A DNA stretch of 12,500 nt from assembly GCA_015478945.1 (NCBI GenBank), contig JABUQX010131109.1, forward strand, positions 1 to 12,500. Reading direction: 5' to 3'. This DNA comes from Trachelipus rathkii. Its lineage: Eukaryota; Arthropoda; Malacostraca; Isopoda; Trachelipodidae. The notes beneath the pieces were generated by a model. The model ran no database searches, was not told the DNA's origin, and was given only the letters and a program-made list of their open reading frames with translations. The position numbers were made by a program, and so were the translations under genes. This document shows positions 1-7,764 of the stretch, in pieces; position 1 is the first letter of the stretch, and every line of letters starts with the position of its first letter.

Positions 1-240
1 ACCTATCTATAAATATCATAATCTCTACAAATAAAATAATTGTACAAACACATTAAACAAGTTTTTATCCAAACATATAAAAATATAACAATAATGTTTT
101 ATTCACTACAACATAAATATATAAATAATAATTCCTTATTTGAATAAAATATTAGTTAGATAAAATGTATTAGTATTACCTGTAATTTAAAGACAGTTAG
201 ATCAGTAAATCAGTAAAATCAGTAAACTCAAATAAACCAG
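1..240 (-). repeat. Partial repeat unit, minus strand (C monomer, left edge)
   Basis: Read on the minus strand from 240 downward, this gives the GATTTACT-like start, a degraded 'tttaaatt...actattac' block, 'attttattcaaa' and 'tttggataaaa', in the same order as the C monomer of the plus-strand units. It is the next unit after 241-1302 in the minus orientation and leaves the window at position 1. It is clearly more diverged than the units on the right. No gene is seen. Confidence 0.8.
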
Positions 241-1302
241 ACCATTAACCTCTTTTCACCCACTATCCTACCACCCGTCCACGACCTTTTGATCTATCGA
301 TCTCTATATGAATTAGGTCACATATGCGAGTACCTAATTTTCTTGATTAACACATAGTACAAAATATTAAGTTTTTAATATATATCATAACCATATGATA
401 ATATGTTGGACTTCGAGGCAATAGTGGACTAGCCATAATGTGTTTTCTACATTAATAAAGCTACATAGCATTACCAGAACTAAGAATATAACTCGTCAAT
501 TTGACCTAAATATCTATAGACTCTACATTTATCAATATCTTGGCTTTAAATTCCTACTTTACGCACGAATAAACTGTTAACATTACAAAGTTCCACACTT
601 AACAAAGGTAAAGTACTAGCAGCAGCGTACAAAACGTAACTATTCACACTTTTTCAAGCCATATCTCTAACATATAAGTGTTAATTTTTACATTAAACTA
701 TTGATTTACGGGTCGCATTTCGAGTATCATTTCGGATAAACATAACGCACAAAAATGAGTTCTTTTATATTACTAACCAGTCGAATATAGCTAACATAAC
801 AATGTTTTTCACATTAATAAGCTAACATAGCATCATATGAACTAAGAAATAATTGTACAACGACAACCTAACACAACTTACGCGCTAATAAACTGTTAAC
901 ATTAACAACAGTTTCCAGCACAACTTAACACCAGTAAAAGTTAACTAACTTTAACATCCAAACCGTAACCTACTTCATATTTTTTCCAAGCATATCTCTA
1001 ACATATTAACGTTATCTACATTGACAGCAGTACATTATCATAAATGTTAATAACTTGGTCCGTATTATCATACGACAACGATATATGCAAACGTAACAAA
1101 GTTTTTTACATTATTATCATGTAATGATTTAACAAAATTTATTCACCTAACCTTAATAAATATCATAACCCAACAATAATAGCAATCATAACAAGTTTTA
1201 TCAAACATAATCATAAACATACGTTCTTTGAATGAAATATATATCAAGTGTAATGTTTACGAATTTAAAGCAGTAAATCAGTAAATCAGTAAATCAAACC
1301 AC
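241..1302 (-). repeat. Complete ~1.06 kb satellite unit, minus strand
   Basis: The reverse complement starts with TTTGATTTACTG followed by three AGTAAATC/GATTTACT copies (1272-1295). It then runs through C (about 1302-1010), A (about 1007-690) and B (about 690-241) in the same order as the right-hand units. Diagnostic blocks on the minus strand include 'gagatatgcttggaaaaa', 'gtttattagcgcgtaagttg', 'atgatactcgaaatgcgac' and 'gatcgatagatcaaaaggtc'. C and A are well preserved. B is longer than usual and carries two stretches, about 345-440 and 490-560, that do not match canonical B. Its terminal G-rich box is decayed (C-rich on the plus strand, 249-285). The inverted orientation relative to 2265-12500 is certain; whether it is biological or an assembly join is not. 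Confidence 0.92.
345..560 (-). other. Non-canonical segments inside the left-arm B monomer
   Basis: Where other B monomers have 'gtgtgttaggttttgtcattgtac', this copy reads an unrelated AT-rich stretch (about 490-560). Where others have the '...gcatatattcattggttagtatataaag' region, it has a second unrelated stretch (about 345-440). Flanking sequence on both sides is recognisable B. The simplest reading is decay or small insertions at the array edge. No open reading frame or element ends are visible. Confidence 0.5.
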
Positions 1303-1312
1303 CCGCCCAATT

Positions 1313-1380
1313 TAAGCGGGCATTACCCCTCCGAAGGAGGGGTAGGCCTGCAGCCCTTTGGGCTGAGCCAACCCCGCTTA
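1313..1380. other. GC-rich three-way-junction hairpin element
   Basis: An 8-bp outer stem, TAAGCGGG (1313-1320) with CCCGCTTA (1373-1380), encloses two hairpins. The first is TACCCCTCC-GAA-GGAGGGGTA (1324-1344), a perfect 9-bp stem with a 3-base loop. The second is CAGCCC-TTT-GGGCTG (1351-1365), extended past a small bulge by GGC (1345-1347) with GCC (1367-1369). The whole folds as a T or Y shape in single-stranded DNA or RNA, or as a cruciform. It is sharply GC-rich against AT-rich surroundings and appears only once in the window, exactly where the repeats change orientation. GC-rich palindromic clusters and double-hairpin elements are known from several green-algal and fungal organelle genomes. 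Whether this one is mobile, an origin or a processing signal cannot be told. Confidence 0.8.
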
Positions 1381-1394
1381 CACCCTTCGGGGTG
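1381..1394. other. TTCG-loop hairpin
   Basis: CACCC (1381-1385), TTCG (1386-1389), GGGTG (1390-1394). This is a perfect 5-bp stem closed by C-G around TTCG, the unusually stable UUCG tetraloop arrangement if transcribed. It abuts the three-way element at 1380 and is probably part of the same GC-rich cluster. There is no T tract after it, so nothing supports a bacterial-type terminator. Confidence 0.7.
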
Positions 1395-1429
1395 ATCCCC
1401 TCTCAGGATTCACACTCTTTCAATGGGCG

Positions 1430-1462
1430 CATCCCCCTTGGGTTTTCTCTTGGGAGGTGATG
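1430..1462. other. Imperfect inverted repeat
   Basis: CATC (1430-1433) pairs with GATG (1459-1462), and the C run at 1434-1437 can pair with the G residues at 1452-1457 if single-base bulges are allowed. CTTGGG is also directly repeated (1437-1442 and 1449-1454). It is much weaker than the two hairpins to its left. It marks the end of the GC-rich junction. Confidence 0.4.
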
Positions 1463-1847
1463 TGTTGCTTTTAGATACTCTTGTTAATGAACAACTGTTT
1501 ACTTCGCTAAGTTAGGCACGTTAATGTTAATTATTCTATGACAGTGTGAAATTTAAACACTGGATCTTGTTAAAGAAATGATGAGGTTTTTGTAAGATAT
1601 TACTGTGTTAACTGACGATAATGTGTTAGAAACGTGAGCCTAGTTTAAGTTTTTGTTGAGTTGTTTTAGGTTTGCCTGAGAATTTTGCTAATGTCTACGT
1701 TTATTCATAGTTCAAATGATGTTATACTCGAGATGAGTGACACTTTGATGAAGATAGTTTCAATTCATAGTTCAAGATGTTGGTATCTTTGATAGATTGG
1801 TCACTTTGTTAAGGGATTTTGTTAGATAATCCTTCTTTACCTGTTGC
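1441..1847. other. Decayed junction DNA, no gene
   Basis: There is no long open reading frame and no clean match to the C, A or B monomers, although short words such as 'ttgttaatg', 'gatattactgtgttaa' and 'tcatagttcaa' and the T/G-rich composition recall them. A 13-bp direct repeat, ATTCATAGTTCAA, sits at 1703-1715 and 1763-1775. It is best read as strongly diverged repeat DNA at the edge of the plus-strand array, but unrelated DNA cannot be excluded. Confidence 0.5.
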
Positions 1848-2264
1848 TGATATGCGGAAAAGTGGGAACATATCGAGTATTGTATGACCTGTTAGCTACT
1901 TTACCTTTGATAAGTAGGGGAATTTTCAGGATATTTGCGGATTATTCATACGCGAGGTATGTTAGGTTTTCATTTGTACATTATATTATATTGGAAAAAG
2001 TATGAATAGGTTACGTTTTGTATTTAAAGTTAGTTACTTTACTGGTGTTAAGTGTGGAACTTTGTTAATGTTAGCTTTATTGATGCTAAAACTTTGTTGC
2101 GTAAGCATATATTCGTGGGTCAGTATATAAAAAACTTATTTTTATGTTATGTTTATCCAAAATGCTTTATTCGTTATTTCGGGTATACTCGAAATTTGGC
2201 TTGAATCAATAGTTCAATAGATCATAGGCGGATGGGTGGGTAGGGGACTGCAGGGATGGGATGA
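1848..2264 (+). repeat. Decayed B-like fragment followed by a shortened A/B monomer
   Basis: From 1848 to about 1980 the order 'gatatgc..aaaagt', 'gttagctacttta', 'ggaattt', 'attcatacgcg' and 'gttaggttttcatttgtacatt' is that of a damaged B monomer. From about 1985 a better copy follows ('ggaaaaagtatgaataggttacg' to 'actcgaaatttggc'), but it lacks roughly the middle block between 'gaactttgttaatgtta' and 'gctttattgatg'. It ends in a G-rich box at 2234-2260. These are the first clearly recognisable plus-strand repeats. Confidence 0.75.
2234..2260 (+). promoter_or_regulatory. G-rich box with G-quadruplex potential
   Basis: Runs of GGG, GGG, GGGG, GGG and GGG are separated by 1, 2, 6 and 2 bases, which satisfies the usual four-tract G-quadruplex pattern on the plus strand. 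This copy differs from later ones in carrying CTGCAG between the third and fourth runs. It ends the monomer before the unit at 2265. The regulatory role is inferred only from the folding potential. Confidence 0.6.
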
Positions 2265-2934
2265 TTTGAATTACTGATTTACTGATTTATTGCTTTAAAA
2301 TCAGTAAACTATTACGCTTTACTGTGATATTTTATTCAAAGAACTTATTTTTATGTTATGTCAGGATAAAATTTTAAGTTAAAACTTTGTTATGTTATAA
2401 AATTTTAAGTTAAAACTTTGTTATGTTTGCAATTATTCGTTGCAGATTATGATATTTAGATGAGGTTATGATGAATTTTTGTTAAATATTACGAAGTTGA
2501 TGTAAAAAATTTGGTACATTAGCATTATATTCGTTGTCAGTATGATGCTTAGACAGAGTTATGCTAAATTTTTGTTAAATATTACGATGTTAATGTAAAA
2601 TTAACATTGATATGCTAGAGATATGCTTGAAAAAGTGTGAATAGGTTGTTAGCTACTTTACTGTTGTTAAGTGCGGAAGTTTGTTATGTGAGTAGTTTAT
2701 TCGAACATATGGTGTGTTAGGTTTGTCGTTGTACATTATATTCTTAGTTCAGGTTATGTTATGTTAGCTTTATTAATGTAAAAACTTTGTTACGTTAGCA
2801 TATATTCGATGGTTAGTATATAAAGAACTTATTTTTGCGCTATGTTTATCCGAAAAGATACTCGAAATATGACATGAATCAATAGATCAATATATCAATA
2901 GGTCATGGTGGAAGGGGTGGGGAGGGGTTGATGG
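2265..2934 (+). repeat. Unit 1: short, two-monomer copy (670 bp)
   Basis: It begins TTTGAATTACTG and contains a C monomer (2265 to about 2610) and a single A/B-type monomer (about 2614-2934), so one monomer is missing relative to the three-monomer units. The remaining monomer mixes A-like words ('gtttgtcgttgtacatt') with B-like ones ('cttgaaaaagtgtgaatagg'), consistent with unequal crossing over between A and B. It ends in GGGGTGGGGAGGGG (2914-2927). It contains a perfect 31-bp tandem duplication (2366-2427) and TATATAAAG at 2817-2825. Confidence 0.88.
2366..2427 (+). repeat. 31-bp perfect tandem duplication
   Basis: Two identical 31-base copies, 2366-2396 and 2397-2427, lie side by side; each begins ATAAAATTTTAAG and ends TTTGTTATGTT. 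The duplication sits at the place in the C monomer where later units carry a different 32-bp duplication, so it looks like an independent slippage event. Confidence 0.9.
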
Positions 2935-3360
2935 TTTGATTTACTGATTTACTGCTTTAAAATCAGTAAACTATTACAATTTACTATGATATTTTATTCA
3001 AAGAACTTTTTTTTATGTTATGTTTGGATAAAACTTTGTTTTGTTTACAGTTATTCGTTGGTTTGTATGATAATTAGACAAGGTTATAATAAATTTTTGT
3101 TAAATATTACTGTGTCAATGTAAGATTAACGTTAATATGTTAGAGATATGCTTGGAAAAAGTATGAATAGGTTACGTTTTGTATGTTAAAGTTAGTTACT
3201 TTACTGGTGTTAAGTGTGGAACTTTGTTAAAGTTAACAGTTTATTAGTGCGTAAGTAGTGTAAGGTTTGTCGTTGTACATTATTTTCTTAGTTCATATGA
3301 TGTTATGTTAGCTTTATTAATGTGAACACATTGGTATGTTAGCATATATTCGCTGGTTAG

Positions 3361-3369
3361 TATATAAAG
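3361..3369 (+). promoter_or_regulatory. Recurring TATA-like motif (example in an A monomer)
   Basis: TATATAAAG fits the TATAWAAR consensus of a eukaryotic TATA box. The same word occurs at 2817-2825, 3679-3687, 4694-4702, 7666-7674, 8694-8702 and 10735-10743, at one fixed place within A or B monomers. In AT-rich repeats a fixed position is expected simply from shared ancestry, so promoter activity is unproven. Confidence 0.3.
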
Positions 3370-3772
3370 AACTCATTTTTGTGCTATGTTTATCCGAAAA
3401 TGATACTCGAAATGCGACGTAAATCAAGTAGTGTTATGTAAATTAACATTCATAATGTTCAGAGATATGCTTCAACAAGTGTGACAAGGTTTACGTTTTT
3501 TTGTACTCTGTGCTAGGTACTTCTGGTTTTTACGGTGTTGAAGCTTTGGTTATAACATTTATTGTCGCGTAAAGTGTGTTAGGTTTGTCATTGTACATTA
3601 TATTCTTGTTCTGGAAATGCTATGTTAGCTTTATTTATGTGAAAACCAATGTTACGTTAGCATATATTCTTGGTTTAGTATATAAAGAACTTATTTTTGG
3701 TACTATGTTTATCCGAAATTTTACTCGATAATTTGACCTGAATCATTAGATACGATAGATCAATAAGGTCGT

Positions 3773-3803
3773 GGGAGGGTTGGTAGGAGGGTGGGGAGGG
3801 GAC
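3773..3803 (+). promoter_or_regulatory. G-rich box, unit 2
   Basis: Two GGG runs, TTGGTAGG, then GGG, GGGG and GGGG. Several four-tract combinations with loops under 8 bases are possible. It contains GGGTTGGT. Confidence 0.6.
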
Positions 3804-3810
3804 GGTGGTA

Positions 3811-4824
3811 TTGATTTACTGATTTTGGCTGATTTACTGGATTTACTGGCTTTAAATTTGGTAACTATTACATTGTAACTACGATTTTTATTTCCAGACT
3901 ATTTTTATGTTTGGATAAAACTTTGTTATTTTTATGTTATGTTTGGATAAAACTTTGTTTGTTTGCAATTATTTGTTGGGGGTATGATACTTGAACAATA
4001 TTTATGATAAATTTTTGTTGTTAATATTACTATGATATGTAAAAAACTTTTGTTACGTTTGCAATATATTCGTTTGGTCCTGTATGATTGGCCAAGTTAT
4101 GATACTTTTTGATACTGTTACTGTGTCAATGTAAGATTAACATTGATATGTTTAGAGATATGCTTGGAAAAAGTTTGGAATAGGTTACGTTTGTATGTAA
4201 AGTTAGTTTACTTTACTGTGTTAAGTGTGGAACTTTGTTAATATTATCAGTTTATTAGCGCGTAAGTTGTGTTAAATTTGTCGTTGTACATTATTTTTTC
4301 TTAGTGTTGCATATGAATGCTATTTTTAGATTCAATTAAGTGAAACAATTTGAATTCTTGGATATATTCTTTAAGTTTCGTTATAAAATCTTATTTTTTG
4401 TTGCTATGTTTATGCCGAAATGTTCGAAATGGACGTAATCATAGTGTTAATGTAAAATTAAGCATTGATATGTTAGAGATATGCTTTTAAAAAGTGTAGG
4501 AATAGGTTACGTTTTGCACTCTGTGCTAGGTACTTTACTGTTGTTAAATATGGAACTTTGTTAATAACAGTTTATTCGTGCGTAAAGTGTGTTAGGTTTT
4601 GTCATTGTACATTATATTCTTATTTCTGGTAATGCCATGTTAGCTTTATTAATGTGAAAATAATGTTACGTTAGCATATATCTCATTGGTGAGTATATAA
4701 AGAAACTTATTTTTGTAGCTATGTTTATCCCGAATTTTACTCCATATTTGGACCTGATCATTAGATTCGATAGAATCAAAGGTCGTGGACGGGTTGGTAG
4801 GGAGGGTGGGGAGGGGACGGGTGG
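3811..4824 (+). repeat. Unit 3: three-monomer copy (1014 bp)
   Basis: It has full-length C with a near-duplicate 'tttttatgtt...ggataaaactttg' block (about 3901-3960), A from about 4148 and B from about 4468. The later part of A (about 4300-4400) is the most diverged stretch of this unit: the usual 'gctttattaatgtgaaaacattg' and TATATAAAG words are broken. B carries TATATAAAG at 4694-4702. The G-rich box is at 4791-4824. Confidence 0.92.
4791..4824 (+). promoter_or_regulatory. G-rich box, unit 3
   Basis: GGG-TTGGTA-GGG-A-GGG-T-GGGG-A-GGGG-AC-GGG, ending in TGG. Six runs of three or more G with short loops make this one of the strongest G-quadruplex candidates here. It matches the boxes at 8789-8822 and 10829-10857 closely. 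Confidence 0.65.
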
Positions 4825-5743
4825 TTTGATTTACTGATTTGCTGATTTTCTGATTTAAAGCTTTAAATTCAGTGAACTATTACATTTTACTACGATATTT
4901 TATTCAAAGAACTTATTTTTATGTTATGTTGGGATAAAACTTTGTTTTGTTTACAGTTATTCGTTGGTTTGTATGATAATTAGACAAGGTTATGAATAAC
5001 TTTTTTTGTTAAATATTACTGTGGTAATGTAAAATTAACGTTAAATATGTTTTAGAGATATGTTGGAAAAAGTCATGATAGGTTGTTTTCGCATGTAATG
5101 TTAGTTTCTTTACTGGTGTTAAGTGTGAAACTTTGGTTAATGTTAACAGTTTATTAGTGCGTATGGTTGTGTAACGGTTTGTCGTTGTTGCATGTATTTT
5201 CTTATGTTCATATGATGTATGTTAGCTTTAATTAATGTGAAAACATTGGTATGTTAGCATATATTCGCTTGGTTAGTATATAAAGACTCATTTTTGTGCT
5301 AACATGTTTTATTACCGAAAATGTACTCGAAATGCGACGTAATCAATAGTGTTTAATGTAAAATTAACATTCATATGTTAGAGATATTGCTTGAAAAAGT
5401 GTGAATTGGTTACGTTTTTGTTACGCTGTGCTACAGGTTACTTTTACTTATGTTTAAGTTTGGAACTTTTTTAATTTTTGTAGTTTTTTGGTGGGTAAAG
5501 GGGGTTTGGTTTTTTTTTTTTTTACATTTTTTTTTAGTTCGGTAATGATATGTTACCTTATTAATGTGAAACAAACAATGTTTACGTTTAGCATATATTC
5601 AGTTGGTTAGTATATATAGAACTTATTTTTGTACTATGTTTTATCCGAAATGGTACTCGATATGTAACCTGAATCATTAGAATCGATAGATCAAAAGGTC
5701 GTGACGGGGTTGGTGGGGAGGGGTTTGGGGAGGGGACGGGTGG
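4825..5743 (+). repeat. Unit 4: short-C copy (919 bp)
   Basis: It has the same shortened C as unit 2, with A from about 5046 and B from about 5377. The middle of B (about 5460-5540) is abnormal: it contains 14 consecutive T (5510-5523), then 'aca' and nine T (5527-5535), where other copies read 'ttgtcattgtacattatattcttag'. The flanks return to consensus at once. That patch looks like poor consensus sequence. The G-rich box is at 5706-5740. Confidence 0.9.
5706..5740 (+). promoter_or_regulatory. G-rich box, unit 4 (GGGGTTGGTGGGG variant)
   Basis: GGGG-TTGGT-GGGG-A-GGGG-TTT-GGGG-A-GGGG-AC-GGG. Five G4 runs give a possible four-tier quadruplex. The first half, GGGGTTGGTG, matches ten of the twelve bases of kinetoplast minicircle CSB-3 (GGGGTTGGTGTA). 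That resemblance could be chance in such a G-rich stretch. Confidence 0.6.
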
Positions 5744-5831
5744 TTTGATTTACTAATTTGCTGATTTTCTGATTTACTGCTTTAAATTCGGTAAACTATT
5801 ACATTTTACTACGATATTTTATTCAAAGAAC

Positions 5832-5895
5832 TTATTTTTATGTTATGTTTGGATAAAACTTTGTTATTTTTATGTTATGTTTGGATAAAACTTTG
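5832..5895 (+). repeat. 32-bp perfect tandem duplication inside C
   Basis: Two identical 32-base copies at 5832-5863 and 5864-5895 each begin TTATTTTTATG and end GATAAAACTTTG. Comparable but less perfect duplications occur at the same place in units 3, 7, 8 and 9. Units 2 and 4 have a single copy. Confidence 0.9.
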
Positions 5896-6079
5896 TTATG
5901 TTTGCAATTATTTGTTGGGGATTATGATATTTAGGTAAGGTTATGATAAATTTTTGTTAAATATTACTATGATAATGTAAAAAACTTTGTTACGTTTGCA
6001 TATATTCGTTGGTCTGTATGATAAATATTAGTAAATGTTTATGATACATTTTTGATAAATGTTACTGTGTCAATGTAAG

Positions 6080-6091
6080 ATTAACGTTAAT
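6080..6091. repeat. 12-bp perfect palindrome at the C/A boundary
   Basis: ATTAACGTTAAT equals its own reverse complement. The same or a nearly identical word occurs at the corresponding place in units 2, 4, 6, 7, 8, 9, 10 and 11 and in the minus-strand unit. It lies just upstream of the TGTTAGAGATATGC block that opens A. Confidence 0.8.
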
Positions 6092-6387
6092 ATGTTAGAG
6101 ATATGCTTGGAAAAAGTATGAATAGGTTACGTTTTGTATGTAAAGTTAGTTACTTTACTGGTGTTAAGTGTGGAACTTTGTTAATGTTAACAGTTTATTA
6201 GCGCGTAAGTTGTGTTAGGTTTGTCGTTGTACATTATTTTCTTAGTTCATATGATGCTATGTTAGCTTTGTTTAACTGTTGAAAACATTGTTATGTTAGC
6301 ATACATTCGCTAGTTAGTATTTAAAGAACTTATTTTTGTGCTATGTTTATCCGAAATGATATTCGAAATGCGACGTAAATCAATAGT

Positions 6388-6404
6388 GTTAATGTAAAAT
6401 TAAC
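6388..6404. repeat. Short hairpin at the A/B boundary
   Basis: GTTAAT (6388-6393), GTAAA, ATTAAC (6399-6404): a 6-bp stem with a 5-base loop. It is homologous in position to the palindrome at the C/A boundary and recurs, more or less intact, before most B monomers. Confidence 0.7.
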
Positions 6405-6732
6405 ATTGATATGTTAGAGATATGCTTGAAAAAAGTGTGAATAGGTTACGTTTTGTACGCTGTGCTAGGTACTTTACTGTTGTTAAGTATGGAACTTTGT
6501 TAATGTTAGTAGTTTATTCGTGCGTAAAGTGTGTTAGGTTTTGTCATTGTACATTATATTCTTTGTTCTGGTAAAGCTGCTATGTTAGCTTATTAATGTG
6601 AAAAAATGTTACGTTTAAGCATATATTCATTGGTTAGTATACTAAAGAACTTATTTTTGTACTATTGTTTATCGAAATGGTTCTCGATATGTGACCTGAA
6701 TCATTAGATCGATAGATCAAAAGGTCGTGGAC

Positions 6733-6758
6733 GGGTGGGTAGAGGGGTGGGGAGGGGA
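6733..6758 (+). promoter_or_regulatory. G-rich box, unit 5
   Basis: GGG-T-GGG-TAGA-GGGG-T-GGGG-A-GGGG. The loops are 1-4 bases, so this fits the quadruplex pattern. It lacks the TTGGTA spacer seen in units 3, 7 and 9. Confidence 0.6.
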
Positions 6759-6768
6759 CGAGTGGTTT

Positions 6769-6792
6769 GATTTACTGATTTACTGATTTACT
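6769..6792 (+). repeat. GATTTACT micro-repeat, three perfect copies
   Basis: Three perfect head-to-tail copies of the 8-mer GATTTACT. The same run begins nearly every unit, with two to four often imperfect copies, directly after the G-rich box. It is also present in inverted form at 1272-1295. Confidence 0.85.
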
Positions 6793-7764
6793 GCTTTTAA
6801 ATTCGGTAAATATTACACTTTACTACGATATTTTATTCAAAGAACTTATTTTTATGTTTATGTTTATGTTAAGGCTTGATTATTGTTTTGTTATGTTTGG
6901 ATAAAACTTTGTTTATGTTTGGCAATTAGTGTGGTTGGGGATTAGTGATAATTTAGGTTAAGGTTCTGATAAATTTTTGTTAAATATTACTATGATATTG
7001 TAAAAAACTTTGTTAACGTTTGCATATATTCGTTGTTTTGTATGATAATCGGACAAGGTTTTATGAATACATTTTTATAAATGTTATCTGTGCACATTGT
7101 ATGATTAACGTTAAATATGTTTTAGAGATTATGCTTGGAAAAGTATGAAATTGGTTACGTTTTTGTATGTAAAGTTAGTTACTTTTCTGGTGTTAATGTG
7201 GAACTTTGTTATTATTAACAGTTTATTAGCGCGTAAGTTGTGTTAGATTTGTTGTTGTACATTATTATCTTAGTTCATATGATGCTATGTTAGCTTTTAT
7301 GTGAAAACATTGTATGTTTGCAATAATATTCCGCTAGTTAGTAATAAAAAAGAACTTATTTTTGTGCTATGTTTATCGGAAATGATACTCGAGAAATGCG
7401 ACGTAATTCAATAGTGTTAATGTAAATTAACATTGATATGTTTAGAGATTGCATTTAAAAGTGTGAATAGGTTACGTTTTGTATCTGTGCTTAGGTAACT
7501 TTACTGTTGTTAGTAATTGAACTTTGTTAATAAGCAGTGTTTATTTCGTGGCGTAAATGTGTTAGGTTTTTGTCATTATGGCATTATTATTCTTAGTTCT
7601 GGTAATGCTATGTTAGCTTATTAATGTGAAAACAATGGTTACGTTAGCATATATTCGATTGTTAGTATATAAAGAACTTATTTTTGTACTATGTTTATCC
7701 GAAATTTTACTCGATATTTGACCTGAATCATTAGATGATAGCAAAAGATCGTGGACGGTTGGTA

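Larger units (their letters stand above)
2935..3810 (+). repeat. Unit 2: short-C copy (876 bp)
   Basis: C lacks about 130-150 bp compared with units from 5744 onward: after 'ggataaaactttgtt' it goes straight to 'ttcgttggtttgtatgataattagac'. The A monomer starts near 3136 and B near 3453. TATATAAAG is present in both A (3361-3369) and B (3679-3687). The unit ends in a G-rich box at 3773-3803 (GGGAGGGTTGGTAGG and on). It shares its shortened C, and small variants such as 'ttacagttattcg', with unit 4. Confidence 0.92.
5744..6765 (+). repeat. Unit 5: reference-quality three-monomer copy (1022 bp)
   Basis: This is the cleanest copy and the best model of the family. C (5744 to about 6090) opens with a GATTTACT-like run, carries two perfect 32-bp direct copies (5832-5895) and ends in the 12-bp palindrome ATTAACGTTAAT (6080-6091). 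A (about 6091-6409) ends in the hairpin GTTAAT-GTAAA-ATTAAC (6388-6404). B (about 6410-6765) ends with 'gatcgatagatcaaaaggtcgtgg' and the G-rich box (6733-6758). Aligning A with B, and both with the second half of C, shows the shared order 'gagatatgcttg', 'aggttacgtttt', 'gcatatattcg' and 'aagaacttattttt'. The three monomers therefore derive from one ancestor. Confidence 0.94.

Noticed and set aside
1281..1310. Telomere repeat tract
   Set aside because: The GATTTACT run is only about three copies long and is not a G-rich telomere-type repeat. The adjacent G-rich boxes are single complex blocks rather than tandem short telomeric units.
1313..1380. Parvovirus-like terminal hairpin
   Set aside because: Only the T-shaped fold is similar. 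The element is small, internal to satellite DNA, and no viral gene or long terminal palindrome is present.
1313..1394. Bacterial rho-independent terminators or a riboswitch
   Set aside because: The hairpins are GC-rich, but no T tract follows them and there are no genes around them. No known riboswitch core was recognised.
1..2264. Fold-back (palindromic read) artefact as the cause of the inverted arms
   Set aside because: A fold-back would make 1441-2264 mirror 1-1302 closely. Instead the right side is strongly decayed, and the unit layout differs. An assembly join remains possible, but a simple fold-back does not fit.
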